Below, piece by piece: positions 22,183 through 34,573 of a stretch of DNA of 64,000 nucleotides; the stretch's first letter is position 1; every line of letters begins with the position of its first letter. The translations under genes and the position numbers were made by a program. This DNA is from Astragalus membranaceus (taxonomy: Eukaryota > Streptophyta > Magnoliopsida > Fabales > Fabaceae): NCBI GenBank assembly GCA_039519185.1, contig CM076846.1, positions 153,746,406-153,810,405 of the forward strand, read 5' to 3'. The notes under the pieces are model-generated. The model did not search any database. It had not been told where the DNA came from and saw only the letters and a program-made list of their open reading frames with translations.

Positions 22183-25100
22183 GATTATTGATTAATGATT
22201 TCTCCTACTTAAAACTGAAAAAAACAAAATCCTATTTAAAGATTTCTGTTCTGTCTAAACTCTAAACTGATCCTAAGTATTTAGGAGTCTTTGTCTTAGT
22301 AAGGATACCTTGTCTTCTTTTTTATTTGCATAGGCTAAACAAATTTTATTAAAGAAGAAATGTAAGTGGTGCTATAAATCAGAGCACACTGGAATAAAAT
22401 TGAAAAATCCAAAAAACAACTAACACCTGAATCATAAAAAGCAGCCCATAAATGATTGAACAAATAAACAATAAACAATGTAAGACATTCAGTGTTTGGT
22501 TATGGTTTCAGTCCATAAAAAAAGTTTTACGCAAAAGACTAGTTTATTAGTTGGAGAGTCTCATTGCTTAAATAATACATTGAACAGAATGAACAACAAC
22601 TATCAGCCAAGAAAACAGTGTAGCTGAACTAAACTATCAGCCAACAACAAAACAGCAGCCAATGTGCAACATAATATGCACAACTAAACTATCAGCCAAG
22701 AATAAACAGTGTAGCTGAAAACACAGACAACAACAACATAGTGCCAATAAAACAGAATGAAATGTCAGTACAGAAAATGTAACATGGCAGATTTATTGTG
22801 TACTGTATGTATAGTCTGCTGGAAAAATATGATGCAAAAGTCTTGTTGCAGTATATCACAGACATAAAACCAGAAATGGAAATGAAATATTTGGTAGTTG
22901 GTTTGAGTATATAATATTGTTGGTGTAATAAACATCATGAACATATCTAGGATCGAAAACATATATGCAAAGATTAAAATGGAAATGAAATATCATACAG
23001 TTGCAATGACAAGATTTCCAGGGGACACAGCTACACCAAAACATGAATCCAATGCATCTCTTGAAGGCTGCAAGGAAAAGAACATATTTGATTTATGAGG
23101 AAAAAACAAAGGTCAAGCCAAAACAAGATTGAAACTACAAAGGATGCGAAAAACTGAACAGATTAGCAAGAGATTAGCAACCATGTGAAAAACAAAAACA
23201 AACTGAACAGATTAGAAAACTGAAACAAAAACAAGAACAAACTGAAACAAAAACAAAAACAAAAGGGACAGAATACATTGACAAACAGAGAAGAAAATGA
23301 ATAATGCCTCGTATATTTGATTGAATTGAAAAGGTTTACAAAAGGGATTGCTCTTAAATAGAAAAGAGCATCCAAGAACAAACTGAACATAAACACAACA
23401 GTAATTGTTCATACCTTTATTGAAGGCTAGACGATTCCCCACACGGTATGCTTCCACAAGAACCCTAAAATAATAATTCATAAACACAACAGTTAAAACG
23501 AAATTCTGATAATAATTCATATATAAGTGCTATACAACCAAATGCTGACTGACATGCTGCATAGTTCCTAGCATTCACAAAATATCACAACTTTTCTTTC
23601 ATAGGCTAGAAGCATTTTGATATAGGAAATAAGAGAAATAATTTGTTATGATCTGTCGCATTAAAGTAGATTCTGTTTCGTCTTTGAAATTTGAATTCCA
23701 CAATCTGTCTAATTAAGTATCTGAATGTGTTTGAAAAGTAATTAATAAATTATTTGCTGAGGGCACATAGTCTACTACCCTCACAGAAGAAATCTAGTGA
23801 ATCTTCATATTCTACTATAAGACTGACATCGCCAGGCAAAAGCATTAGCCTTTTATAATACAGGAATGGAACCGGTTCCATTCTTTCTACATTTTTAAGG
23901 CATAAATTCATTCAACACCATGGTATCAACTCAATTTCACTATTTTCTTTAGGATTAAATTTAGTTGCAATTTTGTTATGATGATATGATCTCCTTCGTT
24001 AGTTTTCTAATTTTTTTAAGTCAACCTACTATTGTCATCTGCAAGCACCATCCCTGGCCAAGCAGATGGTAGTTGAACTTTAAGGTAGTAAAGGGATTTT
24101 GACACAGAATGGTAGGAAATGAACTTGGCAAAGACAAGTGTCAAACTTACTGTTTATTCAATCATTCTGTGGGCTACTACCCTGTAATTGGATGCCATGG
24201 GATTATATATTAATGAATTATCAGATGCTTTGCAAAAATGAGCATTATAGTTGAATTTCTGTTAAGGACTAATACTCTTTATTGCTTCTTAATCTGATAG
24301 GTGAAGGCATAAGATTGATTTTATGTCTCTAATACCCTATGCTATTCTTAAGACATATATTTTGTCAATGTAATGATAACAAACATAAAAGGCTAAACAT
24401 TTGTGGTTCCAATATCTGCATCATAATTTCATTCTGTGTGATATAAAATATAATCAAGGTTGTTTTATTCTTTTAGTTCCTACAGAAGGATATTGTTATT
24501 TGGAGAATATGTTTGCTGAGGGCATACAATGTAATATTAAAGTTTCTTTAATCAGCATATTAACTCCAAGAGCCACCAGAAGTACTAAACCAACTGCTAT
24601 TCTCAAATTGCACAAACTAGCTCAGAACACACTAATTGACACTAATCTATATTCTGTTCTCCTCTAAATGCCACAAACCAAAACATTCCAGCAATCAATC
24701 AATCAGAAGAGAAAGAAAGAGCAAATTTAGAAACCCTAACCTGTTGTTGAGATGATGAATCAAGCACTTAGCAGTAGAAGCAATAGAAGAACCTGAAGCA
24801 ATAGAAGTACCTTAGCAAGTGTACCTGAAGCAATAGAAGTAGAATTCGAACATGAGAACAGAAGTCGAAGATCAGAGCAGAACGAGAGAGAGGAACAGAA
24901 AGCACTTAGCGATTACAACCATGAAAACGTTTTCTCTGTTAGCGATTACAACCATCTGATAACGTTTTCTACCATGCAAATCAGTTATCAGATGAAGGGG
25001 AAAGGGGAAAGCGTTCAATCGTGGGTTTGAGATATTGAAGGGGAAAGCGTAATCGTGGGTTTGAGATATTGAAGGGGAAAGCGTTCTCTGTTAGCAAAAA

Positions 25101-25200
25101 GTGGAAAGGGTAACTGAGGAAAAACCTGGAAAAACCTAATAGGGTTTGAGATTCGCGGGGAAAGAAAAAAAAATCGCGCGCGTCCCCTTTAATTTTTCTG
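22183..25200. other. CACTA interior, no gene recognised
   Basis: About 3 kb is AT-rich with short repeats (tatcagccaa...aacagtgtagctgaa near 22605-22720, actgaaacaaaaacaa near 23215-23260). Reading frames here are short and low-complexity. Confidence 0.45.
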
Positions 25201-25204
25201 AAAA

Positions 25205-25340
25205 TTGGAACCGCCGCGACACTTACACAAACCGCCGCCAATGATCCTTATTGTAGGCGGTTAAGAAGAACCGCCGCGGGCTCCAAGCCAAGCGACGGCG
25301 GTTGGGGGTAACCGCCGCGAGATGAGCGCCGCCGTTCCTA
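25205..25340. repeat. CACTA subterminal palindromes, right end
   Basis: Several copies of aaccgccgc / gcggcggtt as at 18165-18445. The last bases of the expected terminus are missing. Confidence 0.7.
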
Positions 25341-27026
25341 GCAACCGGAGGGCGACGAGCATGAAATAATTAGTATAATTTATCGGAAACCAGCTTGGGT
25401 TAATGGACATGTGCACTGGTTTGCAATGGATGTCAACAACGACGATGACGTCCAAGCCATGATGGCTATTCGTGTTATGTTTAGATGGAAGGGGGGGTTA
25501 TCTGTATTAATACGTCGAAACTAGAAGGACCGTCGCTGAGCTCCTTCGTCGTTTGACTCCACCACCATCTCAGTAGTTTCTATTATGTTTTCGTTTTGTT
25601 TGTTGTTGCAATCTGTTAGTTTTTATTATGTCTTCGTTTTGTTTGTTGTTACAATCTGTTATTTTAAATCAATGTAGAAGGCGTTTTTAATTAATCAAAT
25701 GAATGTTTGAGTTTTTATTTTTGCACTCCGGAAACACTATATTATATGATAAATTCGGAAGGCAATTTTGAGGTATTTTCGGAAATACCTCAAATTTAGA
25801 TAAATTCGGAAGACAATTTTTTTTTGATTTCCAGAAATACCTCAAATTTACATAAATTCGGAAGGCAAATTTTAGGGATTTCCAGAAATATCTCATTTTA
25901 CGGTATTTCCGGAATGTAAAATGTGTTCCGGAAATACCATAAAATGAGATATTTCCGGAAAATAAAAAATATTTCCGGACTTATCTTGATTTGAGGTATT
26001 TCCGGAATTTTTTGAAATTTAAAGGGTATTTTCGTCCGTTTGGTCATTTTGGGGGGTATATGGTTTAATTGGGGGGGGGGGGGGGTAAAAAAAACTGCCA
26101 ATATTTAATGCATTCACTTGTTGTTTAAATTTTTTACCTCAAATGAAATTATTGTGATCGCCCTCTGGAATTGCTTTTGTTAATGATTTTTTTGTTAATT
26201 AGCACTCAACCCCACCAAATGCCTAATACTTTGGGAACAAATTGGAACTATCCTATTTGTATCAAAAAAACAAGTTTCCTGTGAGCATTACACAAATCTC
26301 ACAATAACCAAATATCAAATTCCATTTGCGAAAAGTAATACTACTAACCTCTCAATCATCACCCTGAACTTGAACCTTACGCTCTACTTTATCTTTCAAA
26401 ACAGTGAAGGTGATGTCGTCGTCGAGCCTGCATAAAACGGGATCTGGACATGAGAAAAAGACCCCATCTTCTCTTTTGAAGATTTCGCCATGATGATGAA
26501 GAGCGGTAAGTGTGCGGTCTCTTAAGTACTGAGTTGAAAATGTGTTCATTTTGAAGTGTGTTGGTGTGAAATAACTAGATCGCAGTGAAATGCTGGTATG
26601 AAAAACTTGGCTAAGTATGGGTATTTATAGCGATGGTCCTTGATTTTGGGCAGTTGATATTGTCGGTGCGATCTACATCGTTAAAAATATTCCCGTTGGG
26701 GCACAATTATCAAATCCGAACAAAAGTGGGGGCGTTGATCAAAATTGTCGTTGGAATCTTCGCTGTTTATCTATTTAAATTTTAACAAAACGGATTTATC
26801 TATTTATTAGATAAATCCGTTTTGAATATTTTCATAACGCATTTATCTAATAAATAGATAAATCCGTTATTACAATTTTTTGTTGGTACAATCCGTTATT
26901 ACAAATTAACAAAACGGATTTAAATATTGATAGATAAATCTGTTATGAAAATATTCAAAACGAATTTATCTAATAAATACATTCACTTATATTAGTTGTA
27001 GAAGTTGAAAATATTCAAAACGGATT
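25341..27026. repeat. Near-identical copy of 16448-18136
   Basis: About 1.69 kb match position by position. I count under a dozen substitutions plus homopolymer length changes. This copy continues smoothly past the point where the CACTA element interrupts the first copy (cggatt then tatctaat), so it shows the uninterrupted site. It begins at a gcaaccgg junction with the CACTA end. Confidence 0.9.
26352..26549 (-). CDS. Short PB1-like protein, copy 2
   Basis: It differs from the 17462-17659 copy by a few residues (FKREDG for FRRENG, VQGDD for VRGDD). It has the same ATG, stop and upstream TATAAATAC box (about 26620). Function is unknown, and it may be one exon of a longer gene. Confidence 0.4.
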   Translation of the reverse strand: MNTFSTQYLRDRTLTALHHHGEIFKREDGVFFSCPDPVLCRLDDDITFTVLKDKVERKVQVQGDD

Positions 27027-27300
27027 TATCTAATAAATCCGTTATTACATATTAACAAAATGGATTTAAATATTGATAGATAAATCTGTTATGAAAATAT
27101 TCAAAACGGATTTATCTAATCTGTTATGAAAATTTTCTACAACTAATAATATCTCACTTAATTTACCCAACAACCCACAATACCACTTAGAAGATAAAAA
27201 AATAGGAAACAACTTCTACAACTAATTCTAGGTTGTTAGTATAACTATTTGCATTGCTTATATAGTTAGTATTGTACCCGTGCATCCGCGGGTGACACTA
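27027..27300. other. End of PB1-like element and possible Helitron terminus
   Basis: The cggatttatct palindrome array continues to about 27125. Near 27278 the minus strand shows acccg...cgggt hairpin sequence followed by ctaa, loosely like a Helitron 3' end, but the fit is weaker than at 12280. Confidence 0.3.
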
Positions 27301-27487
27301 TATTTGTATAATTTAAGAAAAGAAAAAGGAAAAACTCGATAAAAATGCAATATTTCAATTTGCTTATAAAACTTGTAATGCAAAAAGTTAAAAAAGAATC
27401 GGTATCTTCTTCTCTTTTTTTAGTATAAGTCGGTATATTCTTCTAATATTAATAAAAGAATAAAAATCAGAAGAAAAAAATGAGATA

Positions 27488-27772
27488 TAATATAACATGC
27501 ACCCCCGTTGCCGCTCTCCGTTGCCTCTCTCGTTGCTAGTCTCCCGTTGCTGCTCCCGTTGCCGCTTTTGTTGGCGCTCCCGTTCTCGCTTTCGTTGCCG
27601 CTCTCGTTGCCGCTTTCGTTGCCGCTCCCTGTTGCCGTTCTCGTTGTCTGTTGTCATTCTTGTTGCCACTCCCGTTGCCACTCCCATTGCCACTTTCGTT
27701 GCCGCCCTCGTTGCCGTTCTCATTGTCACTTTCGTTGCCGCTCCCGTTACCGTTCTTGTTGCTGCTACCGTT
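27488..27772 (+). repeat. Minisatellite of cgttgccgctcc-like 12-mers
   Basis: About 22 diverged units of 12 bp (cgttgccgctyy). It continues after the CACTA insertion (gttgccgctccc at 29736-29747). Overlapping frames on both strands (Arg/Cys-rich, Gly/Asn-rich) are by-products. Confidence 0.85.
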
Positions 27773-28249
27773 CACTACAAGAATAATTGATTTTTCCGGC
27801 CAGGAGTTTCCGGCGGATATAGATCCGCCGCAAATATTCCGGCGGATTCTAGGAATTTGCGGCGGATTTTATCCGCCGCAAAGTTACCGGCGAAATAATT
27901 GACGTTTGCGGCGGATTAATTTTTGACTTGGATTTTGCGGCGGATTTATCGATTTTTGCGGTGGATTTGGGATTACAAAAATTTATTTTTTTTACGAGAT
28001 TTTAACAATCCGCCGGTAAGGTTATTTCCGGCGGATATTTGCCAATTTTGAAATTCATAAACCGCCGCAAATTCAACTCCGTCCGCCGCAAATCCTCTAA
28101 TCCGCCGCAAAGCCCATTAATCCGCCGGTAACTGCCGTTTCCGGCGGATCATGCCTTTTGACCGTTTGACTTCGTTTCTCCTATATAAACGCCTTCTCCC
28201 CTTCTTCTTTTTCACACCTCTACCAATACTCTCATTCTCTTGATACAGC

Positions 28250-28825
28250 ACTCTCTTAATACGGCACTCTCTTGAGCATTGTCGGCAGCGGCTCCAATAG
28301 AGTGGCGTATGTCTCCATTTTTTTGTAAAAAAATTTCCACATTGTCATGAACACCCCTTCATCTTTTTCGTTAAAAGTAACCCCTTTATCAGCAAAAAGC
28401 TCCTCCTCATTATTTTCACCACAAGAGACATATACGCTCATCAAACGCTCGGTATCATCCTCCAACTTAACAACCCGTCCTTACAGTTCCTCAAACTTTC
28501 TATTTAGAGATTCAATCATCTTTTCAAAAGATGGTTTCTTGTGAAACTTTCTATTTTGAAAATATGGTTGAATCTCTAAATAGAAAGTTTGAGGAACTGC
28601 AAGGACTGGCTGTTAAGTTGAAGGATGATACCGAGCGTTTGATTAACGTATATGTCTCTTGTGGTGGAAATAATGAGGAGGAGATTTTTGCTGATAAATG
28701 GGTTACTTTTAACGAAAAAGATGAAGGGGTGTTCACGACAATGTGGAAATTTCTTTACAAAGAAATGGAGACATACGCCACTCTAATGGAGCTGCTGCCG
28801 ACAATGCTCAAGAGAGTGTCATATC
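28250..28825. repeat. Inverted repeat with about 270-bp arms (hairpin)
   Basis: The left arm (about 28250-28525) reads on the minus strand as the same coding-like segment that the right arm (about 28540-28825) encodes on plus. The loop is roughly 15-20 bp near 28530. A transcript through it would fold into a long imperfect hairpin. Confidence 0.85.
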
Positions 28826-28908
28826 AAGATAATGGCGTAGGTCTCTGTTTAGGGGTAGCAGACATTAGATATATATTTTACTGCTTTTCCCAATTTTTAG
28901 TGCTTTAG
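28531..28908 (+). pseudogene. Captured unknown coding fragment, right arm of the hairpin
   Basis: The 125-residue frame contains ENMVESLNRKFEELQGLAVKL, a likely coiled coil, then NEKDEGVFTTMWKF and METYATL.E.LPTMLKRV. The left arm encodes a diverged copy (28256-28465, minus). I do not recognise the family. Retention of similar protein sequence in both arms suggests capture of a real gene piece before the inverted duplication. Confidence 0.4.
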
Positions 28909-29759
28909 ATTATTTTATTTTTTTGTATGGATATTTTATTATTTGTATGGATATTTTTTTGGTGATAATATTTTACTGTTTTTCCCAATTTTTATTTTTT
29001 TAAATTAAAAATTAATTAGTTATTGGATTTTATTTTTTTATCAATAATTAAAAAAATTAATAAAATAATATATATTTTTAATTAAAACGATTTTTTTTAA
29101 AAAGTAAAATTTATTTTTAAAAAATAATAATAATTTTAAAAAAAAATGGTACTTTGCGGCGGATTTGTGTCGTTTGCGGCGGATATTGAGTATTGGCGGC
29201 GGATATTTGCGGCGGATTGTGGCTTTTGCGGCGGATTTTTTGGTGTTTTTAATAAAAAGGCGCGGTATTTTAATTTGAACTATCCGCCGCAAAGACCCAG
29301 AATCCGCCGCAAAGCTCCGTTAAAAAAAACCCCGCGGATATTAAATTTCAAAATCCGCCGCAAAGCTCCGTAAAAAAAAAACCCGCGGATTTGTGTCGTT
29401 TGCGGCGGAATTTTAAATAAAACGTTTTTTTTAAAAAAATATATTCATTTTTTTTTAAAATAAAACGGGTGCTTTGCGGCGGATAACGGGTACTTTGCGG
29501 CGGATATTGGGCACTTTCCGGCGGATATTTTGTGGGAAAAATTTGTCCCCTTTTCCGGCGGATTATCCGCCGCAAGTTTGCGGTGGATTTTGCGGCGCCA
29601 CTATATCCGCCGCAACGCGTTTGCTTCGAGCTGGCTACCGGCGGCAAAATTCCGCCGCAAATTCCAAATATCCGCCGCAAATTTAGCTTTTGCGGCGGTT
29701 TTTGCCCGCCGCAAAGTCCAACTTTTCTTGTGGTGGTTGCCGCTCCCAATTGGTCTAAA

Positions 29760-30513
29760 ATTAAATTGTTAAATTAATAACAAAATACTAATTTAATCAT
29801 TCTAAACCATTCTCATTTACACTCTCACCACCACCACAACCACACTCATTTAATTTTCTTTTCTCTCTCTCAATACATCTTCCACGCTCCTTTTCCCATC
29901 ATCACTCATTCAATTTTTTTATTCTCTCTCTCAGACTCCACGCCTCACTCCCCTATACTTTTCTTTTCTTTTCTTTCTCATTCCAATTCCAGAAACTAGA
30001 TGTCTCACTCTCCCCATCTTTCTCTTCTCACATATTCTGTCACTCTAAAACTTCTTCTTTCACCATCACCTATGATCTTTTCAGCTTCCTCTCTTAATTG
30101 ATGTCCCTCCTCTTCCTCAGATGCCCACACAACATCTGGTTCGTCATTTATTGAAAGATTTGCTTCCTGAAAACCCAGATCTGTACATGCAAGGTAAGCT
30201 TCGTTCACCTCTTCCATGCCTCTCTCGCTCTCTTCACCATTCCCTCTCTCTCTCAGTTTCTCTCTGTTTATGGTTTTTTGGTTAAAGTTTCCATTTTTTG
30301 GATGGATTGTCTTTATTTTTGGAGCAGGAGTGTGAAAGATGCTGGAGTATGAGCCCAGTTTTGTAGGTTTGGACTGATCTAATTTTTTTAGTTTTTGTTT
30401 CTTTGTTTTTTCTTTCCCGTCTGTTCTTTCTCCTTTTCCTATTTGAAAGACAGATTATTTGGGGATGGAGAAAGAGGAGGAAGAAAATGGAAAAGAGATG
30501 ATTATTTATTTTT
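29760..30513. other. CT-rich, leader-like DNA with one possible exon
   Basis: Pyrimidine-rich DNA at 29820-30060 and 30215-30260 resembles a plant 5' untranslated region. A possible exon on plus lies at about 30121-30192, between a cctcag acceptor and a gtaagc donor, reading MPTQHLVRHLLKDLLPE.... The minus strand has an acidic 70-residue frame over the same bases (30005-30217). I cannot decide between them, and neither is recognised. Confidence 0.3.
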
Positions 30514-30827
30514 GGCTAAAGTGCTCCCGGGGTCCCTTATCTTTATTTAAAATAACGATTTGGTCCTTTATTTTTTTTTGTCCCAAATCAGTCATTTATG
30601 TTTTAAATTTTTGACACATAAATCCTTTTCCGTCCCAAATCAGTCCTTTATGTTTCAAATTTTTAACACATAAATCCTTTTTTTTACGCATAAAATCAGC
30701 ACTGTTAACGGAAAAAGATTTATGTGTCAAAAATTTGAAAGATAAAGGACTTATTTGGGACAAAAAAACATAAAGGACTAACTCGTTACTTTAAATAAAG
30801 ATAAGGGACCCCGGGAGCACTTTAGCC
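30514..30827. mobile_element. Mutator-type MITE with 9-bp target duplication
   Basis: Terminal inverted repeats of about 38 bp begin ggctaaagtgctcccgg and end ccgggagcactttagcc. The 9-bp duplication tttattttt lies at 30505-30513 and 30828-30836. It is 314 bp long, with inner inverted sequence around ggacaaaaaaa and aaatccttt. It has no coding capacity. Confidence 0.9.
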
Positions 30828-30836
30828 TTTATTTTT

Positions 30837-31435
30837 TGAAAAAGAGGCGTGTGGTGAAGGAGAAACAGAAAGAGAGCAGAAGAACAAAAAAAAGCCAAAA
30901 GCTGAAAATGTAAAAAACTGAAAAAACTGACTTTTTTTGTCTTTTAGTGAGAATTTTACATTTTTGCCCTAATTTGGGACACGTGGCAAGATTACAATGA
31001 GTCTAAAATTGATATTTTCCTAGCATTTTAGCAAAGATGATGTCGGTGATTGCGGTTCACATACTTAAGTTTCCCAAGGTATAATGGACCTACATGTTTT
31101 GTGTTCAAAGTCAATGACTATTCCACTAACGTCAATATTTTGTGATTGTAATTAGGTACACTTGAATTGTTGTTATGAGTTAATGTTTGGTAAAAACTTT
31201 GTAACTTAGATGGTCATGTTTTAAACTTATATGTCGTGTGTGTACCTGAGATGGACATCTGGAGTGTTTGTTTACTACTTCATAAGCAAAAGTTGGTCCC
31301 TTTAGGTTTTATGGTTGTTTTGATTAAATGTACAGTAGATTTTAATATCTACAATTCATTATAATATTTTGGATGTCACTAACTGCATTACCCAATATAA
31401 AGCACCTATAACCCATGTCCAAAGCTTTGTGCTTC
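30837..31435. other. No feature recognised
   Basis: AT-rich DNA with no terminal repeats or coding-like frame. Confidence 0.5.
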
Positions 31436-32860
31436 CATTCCACAACAAAAAAACATTGTGTCACCTTACATAGTGCAGAAGCAACCTTGCACCAATCTGC
31501 TAAGACAAAGGGTAGTACCTTCTATACTTATTGTAAAAATAATATTGAGAATGGAAAGATCTTCACAGTGTAATAAATTGCTATTACTTTAGCGTGGAAG
31601 ACCAAAGCTACAAAACAAGATCATAATATATTAGGTCCCTAAACTAATGAAACTTATTTATTTGATGTGACATTCAATAAGCATGCAGATTCACTATTTT
31701 GGAAAAAAGTTCAAATTTGGCATCGACACACCTCTTATCAGTAAGGCACTTAAGCTCAATATTATACCAATACTAAATAGTTAATGCATTCACTTGTTTA
31801 AAATTTTTACCTCAAATGAAATTATTGTGATCGCCCTCTGGAACTGCTTTTCTTAATGAATTTTTTGTGAATTAGCACTCAACCCCACCAAATGCCTAAT
31901 ACTTTGGGAACAAATTGGAACTATCATATTTGTATCAAAAAAACAAGTTTCCTTTCAGCATTACACAAATCTCACAATAATCAAATATCAAATTCCATTT
32001 GCGAAAAGTAATACTACTAACCTCTTGATCATCACCCCCGAACTTGAACCTTACGCTCTACTTTATCTTTCTAAGATGCGAAGGTGATGTCGTCGTCGAG
32101 CCTGCATAAAACATGATCTGGACATGAGAAAAAGATACCACCTTCTCTTCTGAAGATTTCGCCGCGATGATGAAGAATGCTAAGTGCACGGTCTGTTGAT
32201 CAGTACTGAGTTGAAAAGATGTTCATTTTGAAGTGTGTTGGTGTGAAATAACTAGATCAGAGTGAAATGTTGGTGTGAAAAACTAGGCTAAGTATGAGTA
32301 TTTATTGCAATGGTCATTGATTCTGGGCCATTGATATTGTCGGTGCGATCTACACCGTTAAAAATCTTCCCGTTGGGGCATAATTATCAAATACGAACAA
32401 AAGTGGGCCGTTGATCAAAATTGTCGTTGGAATCTTCGCTGTTTATCTATTTAAATTTTAACAAAACGAATTTATCTATTAATTAGATAAATCCGTTTTG
32501 AATATTTTCATATCGCATTTATCTAATAAATAGATAAATCCGTTATTACAATTTAACAAAACAAATTTAAATATTGATAGATTAATCCGTTATGATAATA
32601 TTCAAAACCGATTTATCTAATAAATACATAAATCCGTTATTACAAATAAACACAATGGATTTATCTTTTGCTAAGGTAAATCCATTATACATTTTTCTTT
32701 AAAAACGTATTTATCTAAATAAACAATAAACCCGTTTTTTTTAGCAAACAGATTTATCTTTTAATTAGGTAAATCTGTTTAGTAAATTTCACAGGGTAGT
32801 ATGGGAATAAAAAAATGGTTGGGGTATGGGGTATAAAAACACGTGCCAAGTACAAAGCTA
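31436..32860. repeat. Third copy of the PB1-like repeat, without the 2.1-kb insert
   Basis: 31436-31665 matches 14853-15047. From about 31790 it matches 17212-18136 at lower identity than the 16.4/25.3-kb pair. It ends near 32850 with ggttggggtatggggtataaaaa, a Mutator-type terminus of this group. It lacks the element found at 15057-17205. Confidence 0.75.
32019..32235 (-). pseudogene. PB1-like copy 3, frameshifted
   Basis: It matches 17462-17659 through the HHRGEIFRR...CRLDDDITF region but has single-base changes that shift the frame near the end. It reads a glutamine-type codon where the other copies have TGA, suggesting that the stop in copies 1 and 2 is derived. Confidence 0.5.
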
Positions 32861-32944
32861 AACAAAGGCCCAAACAAGTTGGATAAAATCCGGCCCACAG
32901 AGGGAAATCAAATATGGGCCGGTTCAGGTTAGTTTGTAAGTGGG

Positions 32945-34165
32945 CTTTTTTTTGTACCCCCATCAACTCCCATCTACCCCCATCAAATTGCTAAAACCCG
33001 AAAATACCCCTGCCCAATTTGCAATTCGCTCGGATTTACCTTCATCTAAGGTAAATCCGCTTTGTTATTTTTAAAGTCGGATTTACCTCAGATGGGGGTA
33101 AATCCGATTTCAAAAATAACAAAGCGGATTTACCTTAGCTGAAGGTAAATTCGCTTTGTTATTTTGGAAATCGGATTTACCTGATGGGCACATAAATCCG
33201 ATTTCCCTAAAAAAAGAGAAAATCGGATTTATCCCACCTAAGGTAAATCCAATTTCCCTAAAAAAAGAAAATCGGATTTATCCCACCTAAGGTAAATCCG
33301 ATTTTGTTATTAAAAAAATTGTTTTTTATTTAATTCTTTAAAAAAGGTTATAAAATGCCACTAAAAATCCGTTAAACAGCCAAAACTAATCCAAAAATTA
33401 TAAAAACACCACTAAAAATCTAATAAAACCAAAATAAGGTTATGCAAATTTTTTCAGATTTTTTGGAGATTATGAAAAATTAAAAAAATTAATAAAAAAT
33501 GGTAAACGATGGAATTTGGGATTTTGAGGTCCCCAGTCCTGAAAGAAGTTCCTTCTTCAGGAGTATTGATCCTTGATATTTTTTGGATTTAAAGAATGCG
33601 GTTTCATTACAATTTGAGTTGGTTTCCCGAAAACTGATTTTTTAGCCTAAATTATTCTCCCGACGTACAATATCGTCACGTGTTAACGAACTACACACTA
33701 AACAGAACCAAAAGACGGTCGAAATTTGTATCTAAAATTTTAACTGATTTCTTTATTTATTAATTAGGTTAACAAAGCGGATTTACCCCCACATAAGGTA
33801 AATCCGCTTTGGTTATTTTTAAAAGCGGATTTACCTTATATGGGGTAGATCCGCTTTTAAAAATAACAAATCGGATTTACCCCCACTTAAGGTAAATCCG
33901 ATTTGTTATTTTTCAAAGCGGATCTACCCCATCTTAAATAAATCCGATTTTAATTTTTTAAAATTTTTAATAGAAATCGGATTTACCTAAATCCGATTTA
34001 ACTTTTTTAAAATTTTTAGTGGAAATCGGATTTACCTAAATCCGATTTCCAAAAAAAAATTTGAAATTAAGATACGTTCGGAATTTTTAATTTTTGTGAA
34101 GGGCAATTGCGTCTTTTCGCAGGATCGATGGGGGTAGATAGGGAGGTGATGGGGGTAAAAAAAAA
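32945..34165. mobile_element. Non-autonomous Mutator-like element A
   Basis: The left end is ttttttttgtacccccatcaac and the right end is gaggtgatgggggtaaaaaaaaa, a long imperfect inverted repeat. The interior is almost wholly made of cggatttacc / ggtaaatccg palindromes with an unrelated core at 33330-33770. No coding sequence was found. It abuts element B directly. Confidence 0.7.
33020..34060. repeat. Palindrome array (cggatttacc / ggtaaatccg)
   Basis: More than 20 alternating arms with short spacers lie at 33020-33310 and 33770-34050. The same motif recurs at 34290-34520, 37750-38030 and 41740-41930 in the neighbouring large element, showing that the two share subterminal DNA. Confidence 0.85.
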
Positions 34166-34573
34166 GGGTTTTTTTTTTATACCCCCATCAGCTTCCATGT
34201 GCCCCCACCCAAAAACGTTATTCCAAAAATACCCCTGACATAAATTACAAAAATTGACTTTTGGAAGATTCTCTGGTGGGGGACCACTTAATCTGGAAAT
34301 CGGATTTACCTAAATGGAAGGTAAATCCGATTAGCTTTAAATACGATTTAATTCTGAGGCGAAATATTTACAAATCGGATTTAGCTAAATCCGATGCGAA
34401 ATCGGATTTAGCTAAATCCGCCTTTATTGTTTAACAAATCGGATATACCTGGATGAAGCTATATCCGATTTGTAAATATTAGAAAGCGGATTTACGTTTG
34501 AAGTCACCTAAATCCGCTTTGGTTTTTTTATTTTTAATTATTTACTTTATAACTGTTGTTCTATTTTGAAACA

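Larger units (their letters stand above)
18137..25340 (-). mobile_element. CACTA (En/Spm) element, right terminus lost
   Basis: The left end cactacacaaaaaacgg is a CACTA terminus. Subterminal ggcggcggtttgaaccgccg-type palindromes occur at 18165-18440 and again at 25205-25335, as expected for two ends of one element. The matching right end (gtgtagtg) is absent: at 25341 sequence jumps into a repeat of 16448 onward with the shared word gcaaccgg. Transposase genes run on the minus strand and are incomplete. A PsbP-domain gene fragment is carried in between. Confidence 0.8.
27773..29735. mobile_element. Short CACTA element with GTT target duplication
   Basis: The left end is cactacaagaa and the right end cttttcttgtggtg, one base off a perfect CACTACAAG inverse. 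The target duplication GTT lies at 27770-27772 and 29736-29738, restoring the minisatellite unit when removed. Subterminal gcggcggat / atccgccgc palindromes fill 27810-28150 and 29150-29715. There is no transposase. The interior holds a large inverted repeat. Confidence 0.9.

Noticed and set aside
27388..27902. Overlapping Arg/Cys-rich and Gly/Asn-rich frames on both strands
   Set aside because: All come from the 12-bp minisatellite; a frame open on both strands is expected from a repeat length divisible by three.
29041..29777. Frames rich in RRI/RRK and PPQ
   Set aside because: They are translations of the gcggcggat palindromes of the CACTA element.
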